From: Lachnospiraceae bacterium
GTDB taxonomy: Bacteria; Bacillota; Clostridia; Lachnospirales; Lachnospiraceae
Length of the DNA: 64,000 nucleotides
Assembly: GCA_017465475.1 (NCBI GenBank)
Contig: JAFTWC010000042.1
Span: 1 to 64,000 of the forward strand
Direction: 5' to 3'
Both the position numbers and the translations under genes were made by a program. The notes beneath the pieces were generated by a model. It was given only the letters and a program-made list of their open reading frames with translations. It was not told the origin of the DNA and ran no database searches. Below, one piece after another: positions 8,771-18,343 of the stretch (the stretch's first letter is position 1; every line of letters begins with the position of its first letter).

Positions 8771-9262
8771 ATGCTGTCACCTATCGGAAACAGTTACGGC
8801 TACTACACATCCAGCCCCTATGCCACCGGACACACTGCGGCAGCGGCACATACCGCTTTAGTAAACAGCAATCATGAAGCCTCCTTGGAAGTGCAGGCTG
8901 TTGCCGATGTCCCTGAAGTCTTTTCCAACGAAGAAACCGAGCGCGTAGAACGTACTCCTGCCCAACAGACACAGGATCGTTTGAATGCTTATGAATTGAT
9001 GAACTCTTTAAATCCGCGGAATGCAGAACACTTAAACGCTCCGTTAGAGTTCATGACACGAAAACCCTTTGAACCGTCGGATTCCTACTACGGTAAGCCA
9101 AGAAAGTCCATTGATGTTTCGATACAAGATACCGTTGTAAATCATTTACGTCGTCCAAACGACTTTCAAAGTCCCAATCATTTAAGAAACGGTTACGAAG
9201 CACATCTGAGTGCATACAATGCTTATACAAACAATAACAGAGGGTTCTACGCCATGGCGTAA
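8771..9262 (+). CDS. Unknown soluble protein, 163 aa
   Basis: I do not recognise this family. It begins MLSPIGNSYGYYTSSPYATG and is rich in Ser, Tyr, Asn and Ala at both ends, with an acidic middle part (about residues 40-70, EVFSNEETERVERTP) and a C-terminus dominated by Asn, Tyr and Ala. No membrane segment, signal peptide or catalytic motif is visible, and the composition suggests a largely disordered protein. It has a promoter and an AAAGGAGG site before ATG 8771, so it is probably expressed as a single-gene unit. Its last codons form one arm of the terminator hairpin. Confidence 0.7.
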   Translation: MLSPIGNSYGYYTSSPYATGHTAAAAHTALVNSNHEASLEVQAVADVPEVFSNEETERVERTPAQQTQDRLNAYELMNSLNPRNAEHLNAPLEFMTRKPFEPSDSYYGKPRKSIDVSIQDTVVNHLRRPNDFQSPNHLRNGYEAHLSAYNAYTNNNRGFYAMA

Positions 9263-9275
9263 AACCCTCTTTCCT
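9239..9275. terminator. Bidirectional terminator overlapping the end of the 163-aa gene
   Basis: AGAGGGTT (9239-9246) pairs with AACCCTCT (9263-9270), with an inner ACGCC/GGCGT stem. The left arm lies inside the coding sequence and the stop codon TAA (9260-9262) sits at the base of the loop side. T or A runs on both sides allow use by the convergent 9278-9751 gene too. Confidence 0.7.
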
Positions 9276-9277
9276 TA

Positions 9278-9751
9278 TTAATTATTTTGCGCCGCCAGCA
9301 CACAATCAATGGCAAGCACTACCGCCAATGCTACAATCTCATCCTCCGGACTGTCAATGTCCAACTCATAACAATCTCCCCAGGTAAACCATTCTTTACT
9401 AAGTCGCACAATGGTACATCCGTTTTTTGTAATCTCGTAATCATGATCCCAGAAATCTCCGTCAATCTCCCAGCCCAAACCATCGATTCGATACTTTGGC
9501 TTAAAGAAGGTGAATTCTTTTACAATCTCTGCAATATCCTGTCCGTTAACAGACACAATAAACTTCGGCAGGAAGGTAAATAACTCCTGACGTATAAATG
9601 CAGCCTCTCTTTGCATCGTATCATACACATGAAGTTTCTTTCCCCAGGAAAAGAATTCTCCCTCCACAAAATACCGTTCTGTTCCGCTTTCATCATAGAC
9701 AGAAAACTTATCGTTCCAGGAAAATACTTTTTGCTTAATGTACAGTTTCAT
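9278..9751 (-). CDS. LURP-one-related (DUF567/tubby-like) protein
   Basis: 157 residues with the tandem strand pattern of LURP-one-related proteins: repeated K-x-F-S-W-x-D-K-F-x-V-Y-D and F-S-W-G-K-K-L-H-V-Y-D blocks, then FTFFKPKYRIDG and a D-x-x-D-x-x-Y-E-I segment. These proteins form a small tubby-like 12-stranded barrel around a hydrophobic helix; here the C-terminal EIVALAVVLAIDCVLAAQNN is that helix. The bacterial function is unknown (YxjI-type). There is no signal peptide. A GGGGG site precedes ATG 9751. Confidence 0.8.
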   Translation of the reverse strand: MKLYIKQKVFSWNDKFSVYDESGTERYFVEGEFFSWGKKLHVYDTMQREAAFIRQELFTFLPKFIVSVNGQDIAEIVKEFTFFKPKYRIDGLGWEIDGDFWDHDYEITKNGCTIVRLSKEWFTWGDCYELDIDSPEDEIVALAVVLAIDCVLAAQNN

Positions 9752-9812
9752 TTTATAATCCCCCTAATATTTTTTATTAGCATCGAAAAAAAACTCTGTT
9801 ACCCTTTTTCCG

Positions 9813-10502
9813 CTACTTTCTCTTTCTCGCCTTCCAATAGGCTTTATCCTCATCCTTTACCCGGTAGGATTCACACATTTTCTGAATGGCCTTGTTGTAA
9901 GTCCAATCCCGTAGCTTGTTATTGGCCAAGTACGCATGCGTCTCCTTCGGGAACTTCGCATATGCCGTAGCCACGCACCAAGCCACTCCCATTTTCGTAT
10001 AATATCCGTCATACTGTAACGTATCCATAACCGCCAGTACTCTGTCAATATACTCCGGCACAAGAAAATGACTCATCAAAAGCACCGCCACCACCCGTTG
10101 CGGAAACTCTTCCTCTTTCTTCGCATACCCCATAAGCCAGTCAAAGACCCGCTCCGGATATTTTCTTGCTACGGTAAAGTTCTGGCAAAAGCTATCATTT
10201 ACCGACCAATCCTCAATCTTTGGCAAAAAACGGTCCGCATAAGAAAGTATCACTTCGATGTCATCCTTTGCGTACCCTAACACATACGCCTGCAACGTCT
10301 CATACTCAAACCAGGTATCCGGGCATTCTTCTAAAAACTCCCGGTAATCCTCTTTTGCGATTTCCTTTGCAATCTTACGAAGCTCCGGCAAACGCACGCC
10401 TAACATCGGCTTACAGTTTGGTGTAAGCGAACTGCTAAACTTTGCCTGCTGTGCACTGGCAAGGCTTCTAAGACGCGGCTCCAATTCCGTTTTCCAATTC
10501 AT
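9813..10502 (-). CDS. DNA alkylation repair protein, AlkD-type DNA glycosylase
   Basis: 229 residues, all-helical HEAT-like repeats of the AlkD family, which removes N3- and N7-alkylated bases from DNA. The paired Trp99 and Asp103 in DWSVNDSFCQ have the same spacing as the Trp/Asp pair needed by Bacillus cereus AlkD. The motif GVAWCVATAYAKFP and the C-terminal W-T-Y-N-K-A-I-Q-K segment also match the family. GGGGGAG precedes ATG 10502. It sits about 40 bp downstream of the MATE gene and may be read from the same transcript. Confidence 0.87.
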   Translation of the reverse strand: MNWKTELEPRLRSLASAQQAKFSSSLTPNCKPMLGVRLPELRKIAKEIAKEDYREFLEECPDTWFEYETLQAYVLGYAKDDIEVILSYADRFLPKIEDWSVNDSFCQNFTVARKYPERVFDWLMGYAKKEEEFPQRVVAVLLMSHFLVPEYIDRVLAVMDTLQYDGYYTKMGVAWCVATAYAKFPKETHAYLANNKLRDWTYNKAIQKMCESYRVKDEDKAYWKARKRK

Positions 10503-10540
10503 ACAACTCCCCCTTTTTCCGGCTCGGTAGCGGCTTAACT

Positions 10541-11935
10541 CTAAGTTACAATTTTGTTAATCCAAATACCGCTCTTTATCATTATGGCGCCGATAATGCA
10601 TTTACCGATTTCGATAAACTGACAACAGAAAAACAACGGCACAATGGGAAGTGCGGTAAAACGACTTAATACAAACGCCAGCGGCACTACCAACAACCAT
10701 ACATAACAACTGTCAAACAAAATGGTAATAAACGTTTTTCCGCCGGAACGCAATGTAAAGTAGGCTGCATTGGCATAGGCTCCGATTGGCATACAGCAGG
10801 CGGCAATCCGCATAAAACTACTGGCCATAGCGTGACTGTTTGCTCCAACCTCCTTATAAATCAACGGGAAGAACGGTGCCAACGCAAATAACACTGCCGC
10901 AAATAGCAGACAACTTACCACTGAAAATACAATCAGCTTCCGGTCCGCATCCACAGCTTCTTCCGTCTTTCCTGCTCCTAACATCTGGCCGATTATAATA
11001 CCGATGGCACTACCCATGGCTATAAAAGACACATTAAATACATTGGAAATGGTAGAGGAAATATTTACTGCTGATACCACATCAAATCCTCGCACGGAAT
11101 AACACTGGTTCAATACCGCCATGCCGCCTGCCCATAACGTTTCGTTTAACAGAAGCGGAATTCCTTTCTGCAATATCCCCTTTACCAAATATCCCGGAAC
11201 TTTAAGGCTCCTATAAGCCCCTTCGATGAATTCATGTTTTTTCTTATTTCGATGAGTTGCTATCACTACGATTGCCGCTTCCACAAAACGCGAAATTACC
11301 GTAGCTATGGCAGCTCCCGTCGCCCCCAATGCCGGGAATCCCAACAAACCGAAAATAAGCACCAGGTTAAATACAAAATTCACTCCCACCGCAACAATGC
11401 CTGCCACCATCGGAAGAATGGTTTCTCCTGTTTCACGCAAGGTAGATGCATAACATTGACACACATAAAAAGGAATAAATCCAATTAACATAATGAGCAA
11501 GTACTCTTTCGCATACCCGAAACAAGCCTCGATCTGTTCCAAATCTCCCTCACCCTGCAAATACTGTCGAATCAAGGTATCTCCGAATACAAGAAAAATT
11601 ACTGCTCCCAAGGCCGTTAAAATTCCGCAGCTAAGCAACTTAAAACGAAAGGTATCCCGTACCCCTTTATGATCTCCGCTTCCGTAAAACTGTGCTCCGA
11701 AAATGCCTGCTCCGGATACCGCACCGAAAATCATCAGATTAAACACAAAAATAAGCTGATTCACAATAGAAACACCGCTCATCTGCTCTGCACTGACATT
11801 TCCCACCATGATATTGTCTAACATACTGACAAAATTGGAAATACCGTTCTGAATCATAATCGGCACCGCAATGGCCAACGTCATACGGTAAAATGCTTTG
11901 TCACCGATATATCTTTTCTTTACTTTCTGTAACAT
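10541..11935 (-). CDS. MATE-family multidrug/metabolite efflux transporter
   Basis: 464 residues with about 12 membrane segments in two MatE halves. The opening (ALAVPIMIQNGISNFVSMLD) and the N-terminal NIMVG...SGVSIVNQLIF segment are typical of Na+ or H+ driven MATE exporters. The second half starts around residue 245 (GIPLLLNETLWAGGMAV). The C-terminal helix ends in an R-S-G-G-x-T motif followed by a D-S-C-Y-V-W-L-L-V-V-P-L-A segment. AAAGGAG precedes ATG 11935 by 8 nt. The substrate is not readable; drug export is the family default. Confidence 0.9.
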   Translation of the reverse strand: MLQKVKKRYIGDKAFYRMTLAIAVPIMIQNGISNFVSMLDNIMVGNVSAEQMSGVSIVNQLIFVFNLMIFGAVSGAGIFGAQFYGSGDHKGVRDTFRFKLLSCGILTALGAVIFLVFGDTLIRQYLQGEGDLEQIEACFGYAKEYLLIMLIGFIPFYVCQCYASTLRETGETILPMVAGIVAVGVNFVFNLVLIFGLLGFPALGATGAAIATVISRFVEAAIVVIATHRNKKKHEFIEGAYRSLKVPGYLVKGILQKGIPLLLNETLWAGGMAVLNQCYSVRGFDVVSAVNISSTISNVFNVSFIAMGSAIGIIIGQMLGAGKTEEAVDADRKLIVFSVVSCLLFAAVLFALAPFFPLIYKEVGANSHAMASSFMRIAACCMPIGAYANAAYFTLRSGGKTFITILFDSCYVWLLVVPLAFVLSRFTALPIVPLFFCCQFIEIGKCIIGAIMIKSGIWINKIVT

Positions 11936-12000
11936 ACATAAAACTCCTTTATTACATTAAAAAGTTACCCTCTTACTTTCTCAAAGTAAGCCAAACAGTA

Positions 12001-12029
12001 CAAAAGCTGCCATACTGACGTATGACAGC
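12001..12029 (-). terminator. Intrinsic terminator downstream of the 45-aa membrane protein gene
   Basis: In the minus direction GCTGTCATAC pairs with GTATGGCAGC (12029-12006, one G-T pair), followed by TTTTG. The T run is short, so termination may be partial. Confidence 0.6.
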
Positions 12030-12050
12030 CATTTGTTCTTACTTGTGTCT

Positions 12051-12188
12051 TTACTCGTTTTCCTGCTCCGCAGTTGCCGCATTCTTTCTCTTCCGAAGAA
12101 AAATACCAAGCAAAATCGCACCAAAGGCTACCGCACCCAGCACAATAAACTTTAACCCGTAAGTCACCAATGCACCTAAAAACTCCAT
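12051..12188 (-). CDS. Small single-pass membrane protein, 45 aa
   Basis: A short frame beginning MEFLGALVTYGLKF. It has one hydrophobic segment (about residues 4-31), then a positively charged stop-transfer sequence RKRKN and a polar tail ending EQENE. AAAGGCGG lies 8 nt before ATG 12188 and a terminator follows the stop, which supports a real gene. It lies 79 bp past hisIE, so it may be the last gene of the histidine transcript or a separate unit. I do not recognise the family. A CTGATA/TATCAG hairpin lies in the gap before it (near 12235-12251). Confidence 0.6.
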   Translation of the reverse strand: MEFLGALVTYGLKFIVLGAVAFGAILLGIFLRKRKNAATAEQENE

Positions 12189-12267
12189 ACTACATACCGC
12201 CTTTCCGCTACTTAAGCTCTGTAACAACTCTTCTCTGATACCCCTTATCAGTTCATGATTTCAACTT

Positions 12268-13545
12268 TTATCTGCGATGTGCCAGTTCCGTCATCACATC
12301 GTCCCAGTTCAGATTACATTCTACCATAAGAACAGACAAATGATACAGGAAATCCGCAATCTCGTATTTTAACTCTTCCGCTTCCGGATTCTTTGCTGCA
12401 ATGACAATCTCTGTTGCCTCTTCACCGCACTTCTTTAAAATCTTGTCAATTCCCTTTTCAAACAAATAGTTGGTATAAGAACCTTCCTTCGGATGATTCT
12501 TTCTGTCTACAATCGTAGAATAGAGGTCTTCCAACACTTCCTGCGGCACCAAAGCTTCCTTGGTTCCTTCTACCAAGTCGGTATAGAAGCAACTGGTGTG
12601 TCCCGTATGACATGCCGGTCCGATCGGATATACCTTCGCCAAAATGGTATCCTTATCACAATCAATGGAAAGAGACTTTACATACTGATAGTTGCCGGAG
12701 GTATCGCCCTTTAACCAAAGCTCTTGACGGCTACGGGAATAATAGGTCATACGACCGTCCTCAATAGTCTTATTATAAGACTCTTCATTCATATAAGCAA
12801 GCATCAAAACTTCATTGCTGCGATAATCCTGTACCACTACCGGCACCAATCCGTTTGCGTCTTTCTTAAACTCGGAAAACGGCATGGAGCTTTCCAAATG
12901 GTACATATCAATACCGCTCACCGTCAGATTTTCCTTTACTCTTCGGATATCTTTATTCTTATAATAGTTGGTTGCCAAAATAGATACACCTTCCGTACCA
13001 AGAATATCTTCTACGGAATTACGTACCAAACTATCACGAATCATCACCGGAACCGTTATGGTCTTCAAATATGCGGTCAGACACGGTCCGAAAGTCACAT
13101 GCTTAAACATAACACCGCCGGCACCGAGACTGCATGCCTTGGCAACCTTAGCGGAAAGTGCCGCAACTCCCTCTTCACTGTCTGCCTTGGAAGCATTCAG
13201 TTCCACATAAATCTTCTCACTGCCAAAACGGTCTACAGACTCCTTAATTACATCCCAATCATTAAGACCATCCACCGGAATCACCACAGCAGATGCACCG
13301 GTATAAAAGGCTTTCTTCACATCTTCAAAGCGTGCCACATGGCAGCCTACAAAGTAATCCAATGCCAGATCCTCGGTAACACGCTTAATCATGTGGAAAA
13401 ATTCTTCCTTATAGGCATCTTCCGCAATATAGCTGTAAAGGAACAGGCCATCCGCACCGTTTAAGAAATAACGGTTCACGGCTTCTGCCACATTCTCTTC
13501 AAATTCACTCTCCGTATTGATATAAGCAAATAATTTCTTTCGCAT
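12268..13545 (-). CDS. hisI: HisIE (phosphoribosyl-AMP cyclohydrolase / phosphoribosyl-ATP pyrophosphatase) with N-terminal HisF-like domain
   Basis: 425 residues in three parts. Residues 222-328 are His[15 protein letters not shown], the zinc ligands in DCDKD and the CHTGHTSCF motif, converting PR-AMP to ProFAR. Residues 335-425 are HisE ([25 protein letters not shown]-x-A-D-F-L-Y-H), hydrolysing PR-ATP. Residues 1-215 align by eye with the HisA/HisF barrel ([13 protein letters not shown] resembles GSQAVVVAIDAKR of Thermotoga HisF). Both catalytic aspartates are Asn here (Asn10 and Asn117), and the phosphate-binding G-G-G-I is G-C-H-V, so that domain is probably not a cyclase. The start has AAAGGAG 5 nt upstream. 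It is the last recognisable biosynthetic gene of the his operon. Confidence 0.9.
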   Translation of the reverse strand: MRKKLFAYINTESEFEENVAEAVNRYFLNGADGLFLYSYIAEDAYKEEFFHMIKRVTEDLALDYFVGCHVARFEDVKKAFYTGASAVVIPVDGLNDWDVIKESVDRFGSEKIYVELNASKADSEEGVAALSAKVAKACSLGAGGVMFKHVTFGPCLTAYLKTITVPVMIRDSLVRNSVEDILGTEGVSILATNYYKNKDIRRVKENLTVSGIDMYHLESSMPFSEFKKDANGLVPVVVQDYRSNEVLMLAYMNEESYNKTIEDGRMTYYSRSRQELWLKGDTSGNYQYVKSLSIDCDKDTILAKVYPIGPACHTGHTSCFYTDLVEGTKEALVPQEVLEDLYSTIVDRKNHPKEGSYTNYLFEKGIDKILKKCGEEATEIVIAAKNPEAEELKYEIADFLYHLSVLMVECNLNWDDVMTELAHRR

Positions 13546-13630
13546 GCTTTCTCCTTTCGGTTGTCCTGTCGTCTTATCTCCTTTGGTGAGTTCCGACGAC
13601 CGACACATCTCCGTTTCTTTTTCGGGCAGT

Positions 13631-14350
13631 TTAGCGTTCGAAACGTTCTACCGCTTCCGCAAGATTAATTCTCTTTTCGTAAATTGCCTTGCCGATGATT
13701 GCTCCCGCACAACCGATTTTATCAAGTCGCACCAAATCCTCCATACAGGAAACTCCGCCGGATGCAATAATCTCCATACCGGTTTCTTTTATCATTTCTT
13801 CCGTGCGTTCAAAATTCGGGCCGGTAAGCATACCGTCTCTGGCAATATCGGTATAAATCACCGTGGTTGCACCAAGCTTTTTCATTTCCAGTGCAAACGC
13901 TACCGCAGAACGGTCGCTGACCGTTTCCCAGCCTTCGATGGCAACCATACCGTCTTTCGCATCAATTCCGATAACTACACGGTCCGCACCGAACTCTTCA
14001 ATGGCCTCTTTAATAAACTGCGGTTCTTTTACTGCCTTCGTACCTATAATAACACGATTTAATCCTAAATTCAACTTCGTTCTTATATCTTCCATGGTAC
14101 GGATGCCACCACCGATTTCCGTTCCGATAGATACATTCTTTACAATCTCGGAAATTGCTTCCGCATTTGCGGTATGTCCCGCAAGCGCACCGTCCAAATC
14201 CACGATATGAATAAAAGATGCTCCCGCTGCTTCAAACTCCTTTGCTACGGTATACGGCTTCTCCGCATACACGTTCACGTCGGAAAATACGCCCTGACAA
14301 AGACGCACACACTGTCCGTTCTTAATATCAATTGCCGGATATAATTTCAT
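13631..14350 (-). CDS. hisA: HisA, ProFAR isomerase
   Basis: 239-residue TIM barrel that isomerises ProFAR to PRFAR in histidine synthesis. The catalytic Asp8 (PAIDIKNG) and the second Asp in VIGIDAKDG are intact, as are the phosphate sites GGGIR and ASGGV and the D-I-A-R-D-G-M-L motif. Length is normal. GGAG precedes ATG 14350. It provides the contrast to the fused, Asp-less barrel in the next gene. No hisF or hisH lies between hisB and hisIE, where many operons have them. Confidence 0.95.
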   Translation of the reverse strand: MKLYPAIDIKNGQCVRLCQGVFSDVNVYAEKPYTVAKEFEAAGASFIHIVDLDGALAGHTANAEAISEIVKNVSIGTEIGGGIRTMEDIRTKLNLGLNRVIIGTKAVKEPQFIKEAIEEFGADRVVIGIDAKDGMVAIEGWETVSDRSAVAFALEMKKLGATTVIYTDIARDGMLTGPNFERTEEMIKETGMEIIASGGVSCMEDLVRLDKIGCAGAIIGKAIYEKRINLAEAVERFER

Positions 14351-14438
14351 TCCTGTTCTCCTTCTTACGGTTACTTACATTGCGCAAGCGACCGGTTTTA
14401 TTTCTGTATTTTGTTTATGTAGTGCCTCTTTCAAACAC

Positions 14439-15023
14439 TTACAGAGTCCCCTTGGTAGACAAGGTTCCCGTAAGTCTCGGCTCCGCCATGGTCGCCTCGT
14501 CCAGTGCTTTTGCAAAAGCCTTATACGCCGCCTCAATCAAGTGATGATTGTTGCTGCCGTCCATCTGCTTAATATGTAAATTCATACCTGCGGCATAAGA
14601 CACCGCATAGAAAAACTCTTTCACCATCTCGGTGTCATAATATCCTACACGCTCTGCGGTAAAGGTCATGTCAAAGTTCAGATATGGTCTGCCGGACAAA
14701 TCAATGGCACACAGCACCAGAGTTTCATCCATCGGAAGCAAAGACGAACCGTAACGCTTAATCCCTTCTTTATTGCCCACCGCCTCTTTGATGGCCTGAC
14801 CAAGCACAATCCCGGTATCCTCTATGGTATGGTGACAATCCACATACAAATCACCCTTTACGGACAAAGTAAGATCAAAAAAACCGTGTCTTGCAAAGCT
14901 GTTTAACATGTGATCCAAAAAGCCCACACCGGTATCCACCTTGGCAGTGCCGGTACCGTCTAAATTCAGTTCGCAAACGATTTGCGTTTCCTTTGTGTTA
15001 CGCTCTACTTTCGCAGTTCTCAT
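14439..15023 (-). CDS. hisB: HisB, imidazoleglycerol-phosphate dehydratase
   Basis: 194 residues, the monofunctional dehydratase. The two manganese-binding motifs are intact: DCHHTIED and NNHHLIEAA; the family signatures GVGFLDHML and Y-A-A-G-M-N-L-H are also seen. There is no fused phosphatase domain, so histidinol-phosphatase must come from elsewhere. A GGAG site lies before ATG 15023, and the gene follows hisD by 15 bp. Confidence 0.96.
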   Translation of the reverse strand: MRTAKVERNTKETQIVCELNLDGTGTAKVDTGVGFLDHMLNSFARHGFFDLTLSVKGDLYVDCHHTIEDTGIVLGQAIKEAVGNKEGIKRYGSSLLPMDETLVLCAIDLSGRPYLNFDMTFTAERVGYYDTEMVKEFFYAVSYAAGMNLHIKQMDGSNNHHLIEAAYKAFAKALDEATMAEPRLTGTLSTKGTL

Positions 15024-15038
15024 ACCGGTCTCCTTTCG

Positions 15039-16340
15039 CTACTTCACTTCCTTGCCGAATCTCACCGCAATGGAATTTGCGTGTGCGGTCAAGCCTTCGG
15101 CCTTTGCAAAGTCAATAATATCCTCGTGAATCGGCTCTAAAGCTTCTCTGGAATAGGAAATGATACTGGACTTCTTAATAAAGTCGTCTACTTCAAGCGG
15201 GCTGAAGAACTTTGCGGTTCCGTTGGTCGGAAGCACGTGGTTCGGGCCTGCGAAATAGTCACCCAACGGTTCGCTGGAGTATTCTCCGATAAAGATTGCT
15301 CCGGCATTCTTTATCTTGGTCATAACGGTAAAAGCATCCTTGGTTACAAGCTCTAAGTGCTCGGATGCGATTTCGTTTACTGCGTCAATGGCATCGTTCA
15401 TATTGTCTGCCAATAAAATGTAGCCGTAGTTGTCGAGAGATTTCTCTAAAATTGCCTTTCTGGAAAGCTGTGCCACAAAACGGTCTACTTCCTCACTTAC
15501 CTTCTTTGCCACCTCTTCGCTGGTGGTAATGAGGATGGCGGAAGCCAGCTCGTCGTGTTCTGCCTGAGACAATAAATCTGCAGCCACATAAGTCGGATTT
15601 GCAGTCTCGTCCGCCAGAACTAATATTTCACTCGGACCTGCGATAGAGTCGATACTTACGTGTCCGTAAACTGCCTTCTTTGCAAGGGCAACGTAAATAT
15701 TACCCGGTCCTACAATCTTATCTACCTTTTTAATGCTTTCCGTACCGTAGGCAAGGGCACCGATAGCCTGGGCACCACCTACCTTATAAATCTCGGTCAC
15801 ACCGGCTTCCTTTGCGGCAACCAAGGTACCTTCATATACTTTTCCGTCAGCTCCCGGCGGAGTTACCATGGCAATACGTTCCACACCTGCCACCTTTGCC
15901 GGAAGTACATTCATCAGTACGGAAGACGGATAAGCTGCCTTACCTCCCGGCACATACACGCCAACAGAGGCAATCGGAGTAATCTTCTGCCCTAAAATGG
16001 TGCCGTCCGGCTGCGCATCAAACCAGCTGTTTCTTCTCTGCTTCTCATGATAAGAGCGGATGTTCACGATAGCCTTACGGATTACTTCTACGGTTCTTGC
16101 CGGAAGCTTCTCATATGCTTCCGCAATCTCCTCCTCGGTCACACGTACAGTCTCAGCAGTCAAAACGGCCTTATCAAACTTCTCAGTGTAACCAAATACT
16201 GCTTTATCACCGTTTTCCTGTACATCCTTTAAAATTGCCTCTACCCTTTCCGTATATTCCTTATACTGGTTCGGGCTGCGCTTTAACAAATCTTCCAAAA
16301 TATTTTTCTTTGTTTCTTCCGTCAAACGAACTGTTCTCAT
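15039..16340 (-). CDS. hisD: HisD, histidinol dehydrogenase
   Basis: 433 residues, the NAD+-dependent zinc enzyme that makes histidine from histidinol in two oxidations. Conserved segments include YVPGGKAAYPSSVLM, KVGGAQAIGALAYGT, IAGPSEILVLAD, LLSQAEHDELASA, SEHLE and GPNHVLPT, covering the catalytic Glu/His pairs and zinc ligands. The start MRTVRLTEE has AAAGAGG 6 nt upstream, and an upstream extension of 14 codons is not supported. Tightly linked to hisG upstream and hisB downstream. Confidence 0.96.
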   Translation of the reverse strand: MRTVRLTEETKKNILEDLLKRSPNQYKEYTERVEAILKDVQENGDKAVFGYTEKFDKAVLTAETVRVTEEEIAEAYEKLPARTVEVIRKAIVNIRSYHEKQRRNSWFDAQPDGTILGQKITPIASVGVYVPGGKAAYPSSVLMNVLPAKVAGVERIAMVTPPGADGKVYEGTLVAAKEAGVTEIYKVGGAQAIGALAYGTESIKKVDKIVGPGNIYVALAKKAVYGHVSIDSIAGPSEILVLADETANPTYVAADLLSQAEHDELASAILITTSEEVAKKVSEEVDRFVAQLSRKAILEKSLDNYGYILLADNMNDAIDAVNEIASEHLELVTKDAFTVMTKIKNAGAIFIGEYSSEPLGDYFAGPNHVLPTNGTAKFFSPLEVDDFIKKSSIISYSREALEPIHEDIIDFAKAEGLTAHANSIAVRFGKEVK

Positions 16341-16455
16341 ACCAAACCTCTTTCTGCTGCTTCTCGGCAGCGATTTTCTCATTCCTCGATCCGATTTTTT
16401 GCTTAACCGAAATCACCACGTTAAACTGTTTCCATATTCCGAATTTTCTCTCAGC

Positions 16456-17094
16456 TTAGGAAACCAACGCTCTCAGCTTCGTAATCAAATCCGTGATACG
16501 CTCCTGCTCCATCTTCATACTGACACGGTTTACCACTACTCTGGCAGATAACGGACACACATCCTCAAGTACTACCAGTCCGTTCTCTTTTAAGGTGGAG
16601 CCCGTTTCCACAATATCCACGATAACATCAGACAAACCTACAATCGGTGCCAACTCAATGGAACCGTTTAATTTAATAAGTTCCACCGTCTGATGCTTCT
16701 GATTTACAAAATAATCCTTTGCAATATGAGGATACTTGGTAGCCACACGGATAATCTCACCGTTACCTAAAAGTTCTCTTGCAGACTCCGGACCCGCTAC
16801 ACACATACGGCACTTTCCCATACCCAAATCCAGCACTTCATACAGTTCTCTGCCTTCTTCTAAAATCGTATCCTTACCAACCACACCGATATCTGCCGCA
16901 CCGTATTCCACATAGGTCGGTACATCATTAGCTTTTGCAAGGAAGAACTTCATTTTTAACTCTTCATTTGTAAAAATCAGCTTTCTGGAATCCTTATCTT
17001 TGATTTCCTCACAGGTTACGCCTACCTGTTCCAACAATTCCAATGCTTTCTTTGCAAGTCTGCCCTTTGCCAGGGCGATTGTAATATATTCCAT
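16456..17094 (-). CDS. hisG: HisG short-form ATP phosphoribosyltransferase catalytic subunit
   Basis: 212 residues, the short form that lacks the C-terminal regulatory domain and therefore requires HisZ. It transfers the phosphoribosyl group from PRPP to ATP, the committed step of the pathway. The motif [17 protein letters not shown] (here [18 protein letters not shown]) is the PRPP-binding signature. Starts [16 protein letters not shown] with GGAG upstream. hisZ lies 22 bp upstream in the same operon, which fits the hetero-octameric HisGZ enzyme. Confidence 0.96.
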   Translation of the reverse strand: MEYITIALAKGRLAKKALELLEQVGVTCEEIKDKDSRKLIFTNEELKMKFFLAKANDVPTYVEYGAADIGVVGKDTILEEGRELYEVLDLGMGKCRMCVAGPESARELLGNGEIIRVATKYPHIAKDYFVNQKHQTVELIKLNGSIELAPIVGLSDVIVDIVETGSTLKENGLVVLEDVCPLSARVVVNRVSMKMEQERITDLITKLRALVS

Positions 17095-17116
17095 AACGAT
17101 TCTCCAATCTATAGGA

Positions 17117-18322
17117 TTAGTTCAAAGTATGCACACCGTCAACAGTTACCTTGCAAACCTGTACAATACCGCCGTTGCCGATACGCTTTTCGTACTCACT
17201 CCAGGAAACTTCGTCACACTTTCTTTCAAGCATGGCATATACATCCTTGGCACGAAGGTCACAAACATACTTGATTGCGGCACATTCTGCATCCGCTTCG
17301 TAAACTACCAATGTACGTTCCTTTTCTTCTGCCTGAATAAGTCCCTGGCGGGAAAGACCCAAAAGTAAAGTATCCACATATAATGCAATACCGATAGCAG
17401 GTGCATTCTTTCCAAACTGCCCCATCAAATGGTCGTAGCGACCACCTGCCGCTACAGACTCACCCGTCTTATAGGTAAGTGCTCTGAAATTGATACCGGT
17501 GTAATAACCATACTTACCAAGCATACCTAAATCATAAGAAATATACTCTGCCACACCGTAGCTTTCCAAATATTTATGTAAGGTCATCAAATGGTCAATG
17601 GCTGCACATGCTTCCGGGTTATTGGTCATCTTACGAATTTCCGAAAGTCGTTCCACACTACCGAATAACTCCGGAAGTTTAAGTAAAAGTCCCTTAAGCT
17701 CCGACTTTAAATTTTTACCCTCCAGCACCTGTTCTACAGAAAATAAATTCTTGCTTTCAATCAATTCTCTTACTTCCGCCGCTTCTTCCGCAGAAAAACC
17801 TGCTTCTTTCGCCAACGCAGTAAAAAAGCCAACATGACCGATTTCAATCTGAAACTCCACAAGTCCGCTTGCTTTCAAACACTCTGCCATGAGAGCTACC
17901 ATCTCCGCATCTGCCACAACAGAAGCATCGTTAATGAGCTCCGCACCGATTTGGGTGGTTTCCTTTAATTTTCCTCTGTAACCGCTGTTGTCCACAAAGG
18001 TATTTCCTCTGTAGGATAAACGAAGCGGATTCATTTCTTCTTTATAATACTTTGCCACACAACGCGCAATCTGCGGTGTCATATCCGGACGGAGTACTAA
18101 GGTATTACCTTCCCGGTCGATAAACTTATACATATCCTTTGCCGGAACCGTACCTCTTTCTTTACGGAAAATATCAAAATACTCGAACGTCGGAGTTACC
18201 ACATCCCGAAACCCGAACCGGTGCAGGCAATGTCGTAATTTTCCCTCTAATTGCTGTTTTTTCACGCACTCTGCATCGTGCAAATCCCGGACACCTTCCG
18301 GCGTATGTAATAACTTCTCCAT
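17117..18322 (-). CDS. hisZ: HisZ, ATP phosphoribosyltransferase regulatory subunit
   Basis: 401 residues, a catalytically inactive class II aminoacyl-tRNA-synthetase-like protein. It resembles HisRS ([36 protein letters not shown], and the C-terminal [25 protein letters not shown]) but lacks the tRNA anticodon-binding domain. It activates and confers histidine feedback on short HisG. The start [13 protein letters not shown] has AAAGGAGG just upstream. First gene of the operon, behind a strong promoter and a structured leader. Confidence 0.95.
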   Translation of the reverse strand: MEKLLHTPEGVRDLHDAECVKKQQLEGKLRHCLHRFGFRDVVTPTFEYFDIFRKERGTVPAKDMYKFIDREGNTLVLRPDMTPQIARCVAKYYKEEMNPLRLSYRGNTFVDNSGYRGKLKETTQIGAELINDASVVADAEMVALMAECLKASGLVEFQIEIGHVGFFTALAKEAGFSAEEAAEVRELIESKNLFSVEQVLEGKNLKSELKGLLLKLPELFGSVERLSEIRKMTNNPEACAAIDHLMTLHKYLESYGVAEYISYDLGMLGKYGYYTGINFRALTYKTGESVAAGGRYDHLMGQFGKNAPAIGIALYVDTLLLGLSRQGLIQAEEKERTLVVYEADAECAAIKYVCDLRAKDVYAMLERKCDEVSWSEYEKRIGNGGIVQVCKVTVDGVHTLN

Positions 18323-18343
18323 ACGTCCTCCTTTCTGTTCATA

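Noticed and set aside
12724..13464. 246-residue plus-strand frame antisense to hisIE
   Set aside because: No ribosome site or recognisable domain; hisIE motifs are fully readable on the opposite strand.
16340..16382. Longer N-terminus for hisD starting at 16382
   Set aside because: The 14 extra residues lack a ribosome site and are not family-like; ATG 16340 has AAAGAGG at good spacing.
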